Positions 53,713-62,759 of a stretch of 64,000 nucleotides of DNA are shown piece after piece; position 1 is the stretch's first letter; each line of letters opens with the position of its first letter. The stretch is taken from contig JAKITK010000012.1 in NCBI GenBank assembly GCA_021648125.1, forward strand, positions 1 through 64,000, read 5' to 3'. The notes below the pieces were generated by a model. That model had not been told where the DNA came from and did not search any database. It was given only the letters and a program-made list of their open reading frames with translations. A program made the position numbers and the translations under genes. Source of the DNA: Lysobacterales bacterium (lineage in GTDB: Bacteria; Pseudomonadota; Gammaproteobacteria; Xanthomonadales; SZUA-36).

Positions 53713-55776
53713 TTAGAAGCGCAGCCTTATAGTTGCACCAAAGTGGCGGGGTGCGCCGAGCCGAATGTATTCCTCTTCAATCGAGAAGGTGGGTTCGTTG
53801 GCAAAGAAAAATCCGCGGGTGGCATATTCTTCATCGAGCAAATTGCGCACCCATAAATACACCTCCCACTGCTTGGCTTCATAACCAATGCGGGCGTTTA
53901 ACAAAGAATAGGCTGTGGATTTTTGTGAGTGTGAATTACTAAAATAAAAGGCATCTAAACCAGTTGCCGAAAATCTGACAAATAGGCCATTTTCCGAACG
54001 GTACTGTGCGCCCAGCAGGTATTGATAGTTGGGCGCATGTGCCTGCTCCCGATTCTCTACCTGAAATGTTGCCGATACCGGGGTGCCGCTAACATTCGTG
54101 TTCAGTAGGCCTAAAGAGCCAAACACACTCCATTGCTCATTCGCTTGCCAGTTAAACTCAGCTTCGAGTCCATAATTTGTTGCCTTATCGAAGTTTTCGG
54201 TAAAGTACACATAGTTATTACCCACAAAGGTATAGCCGTTGAACTGCGGGTTGTCGCGTTGCATGTAGAACAAACTGATACTGGTTGTCAGCGCATGATT
54301 CAGACTAAATGACTTCACTCCAATTTCGTAATTTAGTGCCGTTTCCTGCTTATAGCGCAGCAGAATAGGGTCAGCACCGCTACTTAAACCGGTATTAAAA
54401 CCACCGCCTTTATAGCCCCTTGAAACGGAGGCATAGGCGCTGTGTTGCGCTGATAATCGCTGGGTAAAGCTCAAGTGACCGCCCCACAGAGTTTCATCAG
54501 GGCTAAAGTTTTCGCCGTTATTATCTACATAGCGTAGGTCGTGATTTTCGATTCGCAGGCCAGCACTCACCACTTGCGATTCGCTGTGCTGGTAGTCCAG
54601 TTGAGCAAAGACTGCTAGGCGGGTATTACGGTAGTCGCTGATGAGGTTGGCACCAAAATTATCAGTGGTGTGATTGTCTTCGTTCAGGCGTAAACCATAA
54701 AAACCTAACAACCAATCCGTTGTAGCATTAAACAATCTAGACTTATCATTTGAAACTAGGCGCAACTCCTGACTGATGGTATCTCTGTTTTTATCGTTGT
54801 TATAAGCATAGGTATTATCACCGTTGGGGTGATAGCCTGGATATACCCAGTCACCGTCATAAGCAAATTGCATTTTTGAATCAGCTATCGTTGTAGTGCT
54901 GACTACAGCGAAATTGGCACTACCATCCCAGTGGACTTTGACCGCAGCCGCAGTAGATTGTTGAGTATCTTTACCGGGCTGATCGGAAAGCGTGGTAAAG
55001 CTGTTATCCAGCGACCAGGCATCGTAGCCGTTATCCAAATTAGCATGCATTAAGGTGAGATCAATACGGGTGTCATCATTCGGAGTAAATTGTAGCTTAC
55101 CTCGCAGGCTCAACTCATCCCGGCCATTGGTATCGTTTTTACCTAGATAAGCATTTTTATAATAGCCATCACTATCGTGTTTGAATAATGAAAAGCGGTA
55201 AAGCGGGCTGTCATCTTCACCTTCTTTGAAGGCACCGCTGGTCATCAAGCCTATTTCGGTCAAACCATAGTCCCCGGCGGTGAGTTCCAGCATGTTTTCA
55301 CGCCAGGGGGTTGCCTCGGCAGTGACTACATTGATTAAGCCGGCGAGGGCATTAGCACCATACCGGGTTCCCTGCGGGCCGCGTAATACTTCAACTTGTT
55401 TAACATCAAATAAGTTTCCAACCATTCCGATACCGCTAAAATCAATATCATCAATGGCAAAACCAACACTTGAATTGGGCCGCCCGGTATATTCATCCCG
55501 TTCACCAATGCCGCGAATTTGAATATGCCGAGGGCGCGAGCTTTGCCCGGAAAAATTGACATTGGGCAGTTCCTGGATAACATCTTCAAAATGTGTCGCC
55601 CCACGGTTCTGGAGGTCTTCGGTATTTAATACAGTGACACTCGCCGGAATTTCATATTGGCTGACCTCACGAAGATCAGCGTTGACGGTCACCGGATCGA
55701 GCACCAGTGCGTTTTCGGCTTCGGCGTTACTGACGGTCAAGAGCAGTAGACCTATAACAGCGGTAATACGATACAT
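53713..55776 (-). CDS. TonB-dependent receptor, probable thiamine uptake
   Basis: Outer-membrane TonB receptor of about 687 residues: signal peptide (MYRITAVIGLLLLTVSNAEA), plug domain (VNADLREVSQYEIPASVTVL, then RHIQIRGIGERDEYTGRPNS) and a beta-barrel ending in LRF. The start at 55776 has AAGGA upstream; the TTG-started frame from 55797 runs into the regulatory hairpin and is not used. Its mRNA begins with a TPP riboswitch, so the protein most likely imports thiamine or its phosphates across the outer membrane. Intact. Confidence 0.9.
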   Translation of the reverse strand: MYRITAVIGLLLLTVSNAEAENALVLDPVTVNADLREVSQYEIPASVTVLNTEDLQNRGATHFEDVIQELPNVNFSGQSSRPRHIQIRGIGERDEYTGRPNSSVGFAIDDIDFSGIGMVGNLFDVKQVEVLRGPQGTRYGANALAGLINVVTAEATPWRENMLELTAGDYGLTEIGLMTSGAFKEGEDDSPLYRFSLFKHDSDGYYKNAYLGKNDTNGRDELSLRGKLQFTPNDDTRIDLTLMHANLDNGYDAWSLDNSFTTLSDQPGKDTQQSTAAAVKVHWDGSANFAVVSTTTIADSKMQFAYDGDWVYPGYHPNGDNTYAYNNDKNRDTISQELRLVSNDKSRLFNATTDWLLGFYGLRLNEDNHTTDNFGANLISDYRNTRLAVFAQLDYQHSESQVVSAGLRIENHDLRYVDNNGENFSPDETLWGGHLSFTQRLSAQHSAYASVSRGYKGGGFNTGLSSGADPILLRYKQETALNYEIGVKSFSLNHALTTSISLFYMQRDNPQFNGYTFVGNNYVYFTENFDKATNYGLEAEFNWQANEQWSVFGSLGLLNTNVSGTPVSATFQVENREQAHAPNYQYLLGAQYRSENGLFVRFSATGLDAFYFSNSHSQKSTAYSLLNARIGYEAKQWEVYLWVRNLLDEEYATRGFFFANEPTFSIEEEYIRLGAPRHFGATIRLRF

Positions 55777-55782
55777 GGAAAA

Positions 55783-55819
55783 TCCTTTTTTATTCAAAAA
55801 AGGACAGGGAAAACCCTAT
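55783..55819 (-). promoter_or_regulatory. Riboswitch expression platform: SD-sequestering hairpin and anti-aptamer
   Basis: On the minus strand the 9-bp perfect stem TCCTTTTTT/AAAAAAGGA (55783-55804) places the Shine-Dalgarno AAGGA inside the hairpin, six bases from the ATG. Just upstream, ATAGGGTTT (55811-55819) is fully complementary to AAACCCTAT within the aptamer (55909-55917), offering an alternative pairing. This suggests translational control; not tested. Confidence 0.65.
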
Positions 55820-55867
55820 AAATGCTTATTCCGACCAATAATGGCCTGCACATTATATAGCTGTGTT

Positions 55868-55965
55868 TACTCGCCTGTCCCTACGCCAGCATTAACTGGA
55901 TCAGGTTCATAGGGTTTCTCATAAGTACTGAGATCTCAGGCGAATTTGCCACCCCCGGGCTGGTT
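55868..55965 (-). promoter_or_regulatory. TPP (THI-box) riboswitch
   Basis: Read on the minus strand, the conserved elements appear in order: GGGGTGGC, CTGAGA, ACCCTATGAACCTGATC and GCTGGCGTAGGGA. These are the signature of the thiamine pyrophosphate aptamer. It lies about 90 bases before the TonB-receptor ATG. Confidence 0.9.
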
Positions 55966-56196
55966 TTGAGAGACTATATATATCTACAAAAACCGTTAAA
56001 GAATATACCGCAATTAGGCGGTATTTGCCATGATTTATAGACCTCCACCACAGGTTATGGCTTTGCCTGATAGAGTCTTCCCCCCAGTAAAGTGCAGAAA
56101 TTATCGGCCGGTAAATTTTTTCATTGGACTGTCTCATAGGTTACACTAATACACATTCGTTCTGTTGGCAGGGGAGATAGTTTTTTTATTCTCTAG

Positions 56197-56937
56197 GACG
56201 GCCGAATATGCTTACACGATTTTGGCATGATTGGAGAAGTTGACGAGTACACTCGCGAAGCACTTGTTAATCTTGTTGATGCAACAGTGGCCGGTGATGG
56301 CCGGGGCACAACCCGAGCTTACCTAGACTTGGGACTACTGCCTCGGGAAGTTGATCGGCAATCGCTGCAAACAGAAGTGACAGCACTGGTGATGGACATT
56401 CGCAGCAGACCATTGGCTGAAGTTTCCGTTGGCGAGGCGTTGCAGTCCTTGGCCAGCCTTGGTGGGCAACACCAAATCAAGAATCCTGGTGTCATTATGC
56501 GGCTTTCCAAGGTATTCATTACGCTCGAAGGAGTGCTGGCAAAACTCGACCCTGAGTTGAGTTTTATAGAATTATTTGGTGAGGCCTTCCGTGAAGCCAT
56601 AGATCGAAGAATGCAGCCCGAACGCCTACAGCGTGATTTCATGCTGGCGCTTCAAGCCTTTGACAAATTGGCCAGAGAGGCACCCGATGATGTACACTGA
56701 ATCTTAAATAACTGGGGGGATGGAGATCTGGGTCAGGTCGTTATTAGCCAGAAGCCCGACGAAATCAAGCGCCGCTCCACTGAAGCCAAAGCTATACGGC
56801 AGACACTTGCCGGTGGTTTTATCGCACTGACAGGGGCTATCCTGGCTAATAGTTCATCTGCAAATATCCAGTCAATTGGCGTGGCCCTGCTTGTGGGCGG
56901 CTTGGCTGTTCTGGTTTTCAGGCTGTTGAGAGTTTAG
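56197..56937 (+). pseudogene. ABC1/UbiB-type kinase C-terminal remnant
   Basis: The frame opens after a stop at 56194 with RICLHDFGMIGEVDEYTREA, including the DFG metal-binding motif of ABC1/AarF/UbiB kinases, and continues to a TGA at 56698-56700. After that stop the same frame goes on (EIKRRSTEAKAIRQTLAGGF and a TM helix) to a TAG at 56935. The ATP-binding N-terminal half is missing and a stop splits the C-terminus. An internal ATG at 56227 could give only a fragment. Confidence 0.75.
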
Positions 56938-57127
56938 TAAACAGACCATTTCCCTTTCGTTTTGCTCTGTTCTGATCTGCTTCTAGCACCTGCTTTTATC
57001 ACTGACTACAATTAATTCACACGGGTTTTTAATATTTAGTGTGGTAGCTGTCTGTGACCTGCCGGCGCACTATAATGTCTTTCGTTACAAGTGTGTTTAA
57101 ATACACTATTAGATACTCTGCAAATCG
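56938..57127. other. Intergenic, nothing recognised
   Basis: Short stretch between the ABC1 remnant and the hydrolase remnant, without hairpins or frames of note. Confidence 0.4.
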
Positions 57128-57288
57128 GTGAAAATCATGCAGCGGTTGTTGCGGCTGAATAAAGTTGGGCCACTAATCGCCGGGCTGAGTAATCAAAAAA
57201 TTATCGGTAAAAACCTGAAAAACATTTATGCCAACCCTACCCGGCTATCAGCATTAGAGATTGGTGCTACCTGGACGATGATGACTTA
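57128..57288 (+). pseudogene. Alpha/beta-hydrolase-like fragment
   Basis: A GTG-started frame reads LRLNKVGPLIAGLSNQKIIG and KNLKNIYANPTRLSALEI, resembling the cap region of alpha/beta hydrolases. It breaks off before the MITE inserted at 57297, and nothing recognisable continues on the far side, which belongs to the reverse-strand flavodoxin gene. Confidence 0.4.
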
Positions 57289-57588
57289 TAACAATTGGCT
57301 CTTCCCCTGATCGAGTGGGTAGGCAAAATAAATCACCGCGAAGCGGCTCCGTCCTTGACAGGCGGAATACACGCCAAAAGATGGTCGGCATAAGGGATTG
57401 GGGTCTCTTATGGATACTGGAAATCATCTGCAGGCCGCATAAGTAATGGGCATCCACAGGATTCTAATCAGACTGCCCCAATCCCTTCATGGCTACCGAG
57501 TATCTGGCGTGTATTCCGCCTGTCAAGGATGATTTGTCTCATTTTTAACTGTGCCTACCCACTCGATCAGGGGAAGAGCCTAACAATT
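57289..57588. mobile_element. ISL3-type MITE with 8-bp target duplication
   Basis: Element 57297-57580 (284 bp) has perfect 29-bp terminal inverted repeats, starting GGCTCTTCCCCTGATCGAGT on the left and complementary on the right. It is flanked by exact 8-bp direct repeats TAACAATT (57289-57296 and 57581-57588). The GGCTCTT ends and 8-bp duplication are those of the ISL3 family. Inside are further perfect inverted repeats (a 24-mer CCTTGACAGGCGG... and GGGATTGGGG). There is no transposase, so it is non-autonomous. Confidence 0.88.
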
Positions 57589-58109
57589 TAATTTAGTGCA
57601 ATACTCAATTCATTCGTTTTTTGATTAACTATTTTTTCGTGATCAGCTAAATCAAAATTATGCTCGCAATAACAATATATCATACCCTTATATTTCACCC
57701 CCAAATAATCAAAACTATTAATAAAAACTTCTTCAAAACTACGCTCAGGGTTGACTGTAGATCCTGTCGATATAACTGAGCTAGATTTGCCTCGCAACTC
57801 TCTACCTAATTCCTTTTTAACATGTAATAAATCAGACATGCGATCGAAAAATACTTTCATTTGTGCGCTCATACAATACCAATAAACAGGCGATGCAAAT
57901 ATGATGTGATCATAGCTTAATAAGCTTTCAACCAACGGAATAAAATCATCATCAATATTCTTGTGCTGATAATCAAATGGCGAAATTGTATAATTATTTA
58001 AGTTATAAATCGTGGCATTTGTCTTGTCTGCTACATATTGAGCCAATGACCTAGTATTACCTTTGTTATTTGAGGCGCCGATTAGTATGGCTATTTTTTT
58101 CATAGCCAT
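57588..58109 (-). CDS. Flavodoxin-fold NAD(P)H-dependent oxidoreductase
   Basis: A 173-residue FMN-type reductase: KKIAILIGASNNKGNTRSLA is the phosphate-binding loop, and IIFASPVYWYCMSAQMKVFF is the conserved flavin motif. It would reduce quinones or nitro/azo compounds using NAD(P)H. Its stop lies at the edge of the MITE target duplication, showing the insertion occurred just after the gene and left it intact. It is 2 bases downstream of a VOC gene and shares its operon. Confidence 0.85.
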   Translation of the reverse strand: MAMKKIAILIGASNNKGNTRSLAQYVADKTNATIYNLNNYTISPFDYQHKNIDDDFIPLVESLLSYDHIIFASPVYWYCMSAQMKVFFDRMSDLLHVKKELGRELRGKSSSVISTGSTVNPERSFEEVFINSFDYLGVKYKGMIYCYCEHNFDLADHEKIVNQKTNELSIALN

Positions 58110-58111
58110 TC

Positions 58112-58528
58112 CTATTGATACTGATTTCTTAAATGCGGTATATCATTAAAATATTGGACGAATTCAATTTCATAGCCACTGGGGTCTTCAAAGTAAACAT
58201 TCGCTCGATATTCATCGCTTTCATAAGCAATCTTCTCCGAAAACCCAGCAAGTTTAAGTCGTTCAATAACTCCCTTGATATCCTCAGCAACATAGGCAAA
58301 ATGTGCCATCCCCACTTGATGACTTTTTAAGTCTCTATTTTCACCTGTACCGTTATCATTAAAGGTCAGGTATTGGTAATCATCTCCAAAATGTACCCAG
58401 TTGCGTGGATGCCCATACCAATCACTTTTGCCTCCGCCTCTTACTTGCCAATGGGGAAAGGCTGCTTGATAAAAATCAAGAGTTTTTGGCATATCTTTTA
58501 CTACTAAGTTCAAATGTTCTAAATGCAT
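58112..58528 (-). CDS. VOC-family protein
   Basis: A 138-residue protein of the vicinal-oxygen-chelate fold: HLEHLNLVVKDMPKTLDFYQ at the start and YFEDPSGYEIEFVQYF at the end, with His7, His82-like and Glu ligands. The fold includes glyoxalases, dioxygenases and resistance proteins. It lies in an operon with a second VOC gene and a flavoprotein, all opposite a regulator gene. The specific reaction is unknown. Confidence 0.85.
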   Translation of the reverse strand: MHLEHLNLVVKDMPKTLDFYQAAFPHWQVRGGGKSDWYGHPRNWVHFGDDYQYLTFNDNGTGENRDLKSHQVGMAHFAYVAEDIKGVIERLKLAGFSEKIAYESDEYRANVYFEDPSGYEIEFVQYFNDIPHLRNQYQ

Positions 58529-58546
58529 GATTTCTAGTCTCCAACT

Positions 58547-58927
58547 TTAGCTGGTTTTTTTAATGTCAACGCGCCATGGCGGGTTGAGTCGATTCTTTCC
58601 TGCCCAATAAAGCTTAATTGTATTTCCTGATGGATCTTTTAGGCTTGCCTCACGCCAAAGATAGGGTTCATCCGTAGGTGTTTGTTCAAATACTATGCCC
58701 CTAGTTTGTAATTGCTCGACCCATTCATCTATTTTCTCATTTTCAAAATAGATGATTGCGCCATTATGAAAACTTTCACTGTTTAGCATCAATGAGAAAG
58801 TACTACTTTCACTCTCAAACCGAGCGTAGTGGGGAGAATCAACAATTTGTGTGAGACCTAATTTAAGATAAAATTCAACGGCTTTTTCCATGTTATCAAC
58901 AGGGATTGTTACTTGGTTTAAATTCAT
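58547..58927 (-). CDS. VOC-family protein
   Basis: A 126-residue VOC protein (LNQVTIPVDNMEKAVEFYLK and ASLKDPSGNTIKLYWAGKN), with the paired beta-alpha-beta-beta-beta units. It is the first gene of a three-gene unit with the second VOC gene and the flavodoxin-fold reductase. The promoter lies in the 100 bases before the divergent regulator at 59032, which probably controls it. Substrate unknown. Confidence 0.85.
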   Translation of the reverse strand: MNLNQVTIPVDNMEKAVEFYLKLGLTQIVDSPHYARFESESSTFSLMLNSESFHNGAIIYFENEKIDEWVEQLQTRGIVFEQTPTDEPYLWREASLKDPSGNTIKLYWAGKNRLNPPWRVDIKKTS

Positions 58928-59031
58928 TAATGCGCTCTTATGTGTATATTTATGTTTACATATTATGTGGGTTTTGGCATTAAGTAAAGTTTTTCTTTAC
59001 TTAATTAAAGAATATGTAATAATTGTGGCAT

Positions 59032-59652
59032 ATGAAAACCAACGATAAAATAATTCAACTACTAAAAGAACGCGGCGCGATGACAGCCAAAGCTTTAGCC
59101 ACAGAGCTCGGTATTACCACCATGGGTATCCGCCAGCATATGTTGCAGTTAGAAGATGAATGCCATGTAATTTATAAAGATAAACAAGCAGTTCGCGGGA
59201 GGCCTGCCCGGCACTGGTCATTAACCAAGCAAAGCGATTGCTATTTCCCGGATGGGCACGAAGCGCTTACCGTTCAACTCATTGAATCCGTCAAATTGGT
59301 GTTTGGAGAAAGTGGTCTAGATAAACTCATTGAACAAAGAGAAAAAGAATCCTTTGAGCTATACAGCAAAGCTTTAGATAAACACAATAATTTACATGAC
59401 AAACTTAAAGCCCTGGCAAAATTAAGATCTGATGAGGGTTACATGGCGTCGATAGAAAAACAAAATAACCTTTATTGGTTACTTGAAAACCATTGTTCGA
59501 TATGTGCAGCTGCCAGCCAATGCAAGAGTTTTTGCCGATCAGAATTACATTTATTCCAGTCATTATTAAATGGTCAGGCAAGCATCAGCCGGGAAGAGCA
59601 TATAATGCAAGGCGCCCGAAGGTGTGCATACAAAATCACACCAAATCCATAA
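59032..59652 (+). CDS. HTH regulator with C-terminal cysteine cluster (SufR-like)
   Basis: Transcriptional regulator of 206 residues. An N-terminal winged helix (AMTAKALATELGITTMGIRQ) is followed by a linker and a C-terminal cysteine pattern, HCSICAAASQCKSFC, then RRCAY. This suits an Fe-S or metal-binding sensor as in SufR-like DeoR-type regulators. It is divergent from the VOC/flavoprotein operon and is its likely regulator, perhaps of an oxidative or electrophile stress. The ATG at 59032 is taken as start; the upstream TTG-like start at 59023 is weak. Confidence 0.82.
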   Translation: MKTNDKIIQLLKERGAMTAKALATELGITTMGIRQHMLQLEDECHVIYKDKQAVRGRPARHWSLTKQSDCYFPDGHEALTVQLIESVKLVFGESGLDKLIEQREKESFELYSKALDKHNNLHDKLKALAKLRSDEGYMASIEKQNNLYWLLENHCSICAAASQCKSFCRSELHLFQSLLNGQASISREEHIMQGARRCAYKITPNP

Positions 59653-60158
59653 TTTTTTCTTCTTTGATTTTTCATTCGATACGAGTTTGGCCTTAATTTA
59701 GTGATTATTATGGGGGTAAGCTGGGCCTCATTTAGTTACTTATTCCGGTTATGCTTTTATAATTAACTCGCTGGAAGTGGGTAAATGTGACTTCGAACAT
59801 ATTTTGCCCTGGATTCAGGGGTGTATGGAAAGGCTAAAATAACAATGCAGTGAAACTACCTGAGATAAATATTCTTTCTGTGGTCAGAACGACAAAAACT
59901 TGATCACGCAACTCACAAGTTGAAAAACCTCGGCAAAAACGGGGATGCGTCTACTAGGTGCCTGTCCCAAACTTCCTAGGTGCCTGTCCCAAACTTCACA
60001 AACTTCCAAACTTCTTCTGAGAACCGAACGAAAATGTTCCGCCTGCAGAGTTCGAGCAGGTGTATTATGATGCCTCTAGCGTCAGGCGATTGTCGCTTGC
60101 CTCACAGCAATTAGTCTCCGGAATACCCGGGGCGATTCACTGAGGCACAGAGTGGCCA
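59653..60158. other. Intergenic with a 22-bp tandem duplication
   Basis: CTAGGTGCCTGTCCCAAACT TC occurs twice in direct tandem (59954-59975 and 59976-59997). Near 59755-59850 there is a coding-like tail (LPWIQGCMERLK) that might come from a glutathione S-transferase-type gene. No intact gene is supported. Confidence 0.45.
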
Positions 60159-61085
60159 ATGGACTTAGTTTGCTCTAATTTTAGAGCCCCGAATAGTTTT
60201 GGAGCAGCATCAAAGATGGAAGTCTTACATTTTTTAAATCAGCAATGGGTGGATAATTGGCCAGGAATAAAATTTATGTTTGTGGCTTATGGAATAGGCC
60301 TCGCAATTGAAACACTTCGTCCGGCTGAAACTAATCAATCATCAGCAAACATACGCTTTAATTTTATTCATGGTTTTTTCTTTGTGTTGTTCAATAGCAT
60401 CGCTTTAAGTGTGGTCAGTGGGGTTGGTGAACCAATACGAGAATTTTTGGGTGGTCCCTATATACAATTACAATTTTATGATAGTCTATTGGGGGAAATA
60501 GGCTATACCTTTTGTTTCATCCTAGTATTTGATTTTTTCTATTATTGGCTCCATCGCCTACAGCACAAGTCACCATGGTTGTGGGCTCAACATAAAATGC
60601 ATCACTCAGAAAAATCATTAAATATCACTACTCACAGCCGGTTTCATTGGTTGGAAAGTTCATTTTGGGTATTTTTTATAAGCATCCCAATGGGCGTCTT
60701 ATTTGAGCTAACCCCAGGCAAACTGGGGCTTATCTGGTCAGTTTATATGCTCTGGGGGTTCTTCATTCATATGAATCTTAAACTGAGTTTTGGATGGTTT
60801 ACCGGTGTGATAGCAGGCCCACAGTACCACCGGATACATCATTCAGACCTTATTCAACACAAGGATAAAAATTTCTCCGCAACCTTGCCGCTCTATGACC
60901 GCCTTTTTGGTAGCTATTATGGGCCTGAGAAAAACGAGTACCCCACAACAGGTCTGTTTGACGGAGAAGATATGAACAACCTCCTGGTTGCCTGGTTCTC
61001 ACCGTTTAAGGACTGGTATCAACAACTGCGTAGCCTAGTTAAAAATGAAGACACCAAGGTGGAGGAAAAAACGGGGGATGGTTAG
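60159..61085 (+). CDS. Fatty acid hydroxylase / sterol desaturase superfamily protein
   Basis: A membrane di-iron oxygenase-like protein of up to 308 residues with the histidine boxes HRLQHK, HKMHHSEKS and YHRIHHSD, and several TM helices. It is a distant relative of the enzyme at 11815, but its promoter does not carry the PmrA-type box. The ATG at 60159 gives 19 extra residues; 60216 (MEVLHFLNQQW) is an alternative start. Function unknown, membrane lipid modification likely. Transcribed alone. Confidence 0.8.
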   Translation: MDLVCSNFRAPNSFGAASKMEVLHFLNQQWVDNWPGIKFMFVAYGIGLAIETLRPAETNQSSANIRFNFIHGFFFVLFNSIALSVVSGVGEPIREFLGGPYIQLQFYDSLLGEIGYTFCFILVFDFFYYWLHRLQHKSPWLWAQHKMHHSEKSLNITTHSRFHWLESSFWVFFISIPMGVLFELTPGKLGLIWSVYMLWGFFIHMNLKLSFGWFTGVIAGPQYHRIHHSDLIQHKDKNFSATLPLYDRLFGSYYGPEKNEYPTTGLFDGEDMNNLLVAWFSPFKDWYQQLRSLVKNEDTKVEEKTGDG

Positions 61086-61317
61086 GGTGTTTACGGCTTG
61101 AGGCGCTCAGAAACACCCATTCTTAATATATGCCCCATTTACTCGGATACTTTTAAAATATAAAATTTTTGTCTCAGGAAGAATGATTATATTGAGCGTT
61201 AATGCATTCCCAGCATCCATACAACACTAGCTGTGATGTGTATTTCTCAGCGGATGATTTGGGAGTATATTGTCTTGGTCTTGGTCTTGGTAAAAGCAGG
61301 CCATCATGGTGAGTTAA
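61086..61317. other. Intergenic
   Basis: Contains a TCTTGG triplication (61273-61290). No gene is supported. Confidence 0.4.
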
Positions 61318-61579
61318 ATGAACGAGCAGAGCACTAAAAAAAACAAAATATTGCTTTAATAATCGGGCTGTCAATTCCAGTGGCTATGGTTCTATTTGTT
61401 GCCATAGCTATCAACGCCCCCACTGGTTCAGCACCGTTGAGCCTCCCCAGTATAATTTTCTGTATACCAACGGGCGGAACAACCCCTATGCTTCATACTT
61501 AGTGAAAGATGGCCGCCTCCAGCGCCTTGATGTCAAGCATTCTGAAACTGCACCCAAACCGGCTGAATATCAACACTGA
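61318..61579 (+). pseudogene. Frameshifted membrane-anchored protein
   Basis: The ATG at 61318 starts MNEQSTKK, then the frame shifts. One extra base in the A8 run near 61337 restores ALIIGLSIPVAMVLFVAIAI (a TM helix), and one extra C near 61445 restores QYNFLYTNGRNNPYASYLVK ending PAEYQH at the TGA 61577. As written the product stops after 13 codons. It is probably a small inner-membrane protein with a periplasmic tail that works with the DUF2157-like gene overlapping its 3' part. Either real decay or base-calling errors. Confidence 0.55.
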
Positions 61580-62455
61580 GGAAGACGAAGCCACTTCACG
61601 CTTATCCACCGTCCTTTATTTCATCGGCGGCGGGGTGGTGTTTCTAGGCATGATCTTCCTTATCGGCCAAGAATGGGAAGCTTTTTCCAAGCCAATGAGG
61701 ATTTTTGTAACCCTGGGTTCCGGCCTAGCGGCCTTTGTGGTCGGGGCGCTATTGACCAACCAACAGCGACTTGGCGCGGTAGGCCCGACATTTTTTCTGA
61801 TTTCCGCACTACTGCTACCATTTGGGTTACTGGTAACTTATGACCAATTCGGGATTGATGTTGACGCAATTATAGTAATTATCCAGATAAGCGGCATTCT
61901 CTTTGCCGCCTATCTGGCAGTCTACCTACTGATGCGGGAAAACATCCTGCTGACATTTGCTCTTATTTTCGGCAGCTGCTTGTTTATGGCCTGCATGGAA
62001 TACATGGTGCGCGGTGTTGCAACCCTTGATCACTGGCGATTTTTCAGTTACACCATCTTGCTTATGGGACTTGCTTATATGCTAATGGCCTATAGTTTCG
62101 CCAACACCAGACGGGCAGTTCTAAGTGGCTGGTTATATAGCTTTGGAGTCATTGGGTTCCTTAGTGCAGCACTGGCACTAGGTGGTTGGAAACCTTTGCA
62201 AAGCATTTTCTGGGAAGCTATTTACCCCGGCCTGGTGTTTGCCATAATCTTCCTGAGCACCAACCTAAAAAGCAAGTCTCTACTGATTTTCGGCTTCTTG
62301 GCTTTAGGCGTTTATCTGACTAAAATTACCGCCCAATATTTCAGCGATAGCCTTGGCTGGCATTTTCTCTGGTGATTATTGGGTTTATGCTGATGGGGGT
62401 TGCTTATTTGGCAGTACGCTTGAATCGGCGTTATGTTTCACAGATAAACCAATAA
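61509..62455 (+). pseudogene. DUF2157-like multi-TM protein, C-terminal frameshift
   Basis: Starting at 61509 or slightly later, the frame encodes eight or so TM helices (for example STVLYFIGGGVVFLGMIFLI and FFLISALLLPFGLLVTY) of DUF2157 type and stops at 62375. Adding one T in the T4 run near 62365 lets it continue through GFMLMGVAYLAVRLNRRYVS to a stop at 62455, the expected family end. So the current product lacks the last helix. The true start is uncertain because it overlaps the broken gene upstream. Confidence 0.65.
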
Positions 62456-62528
62456 GGCTTTCCCAGCAGTCTCTCAAATATCTCACAACGAGATAATTTA
62501 TCTCGTGTATACGATTATCACACACAGG

Positions 62529-62700
62529 CTATGGCTGTAGCCAGTTCTCCACTTTCAGCCCAGGTGCGCGGGAGAGCTCACCGACATTGGCAATCACAAC
62601 CGTAAGGTCACTTGCCAAGGCATACGCAGCAATCAGCAGACCGTTTGGCCCGATGGATGAGGGCGCTAGAGTCGAGCCTGGAACAGAGATCGAGAGCAAC
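62529..62700 (-). pseudogene. VapC-type PIN toxin remnant
   Basis: The minus strand reads SIGPNGLLIAAYALASDLTV and ANVGELSRAPGLKVENWL and stops at 62529. This is the C-terminal third of VapC (family form GPNDLLIAAHALA...NTREFSRVPGLRVENWL). The first half, with the other acidic residues, is missing and no VapB is present. Confidence 0.6.
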
Positions 62701-62759
62701 GCATGGAGCAGTTGCCAAAACCTTGAAAATCTCTGAAAGCCTGAAGGTGTGTATATTAA

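Noticed and set aside
59755-59850. Tail of a glutathione S-transferase-like gene
   Set aside because: Only about 25 residues and a weak match; not enough for a feature of its own.
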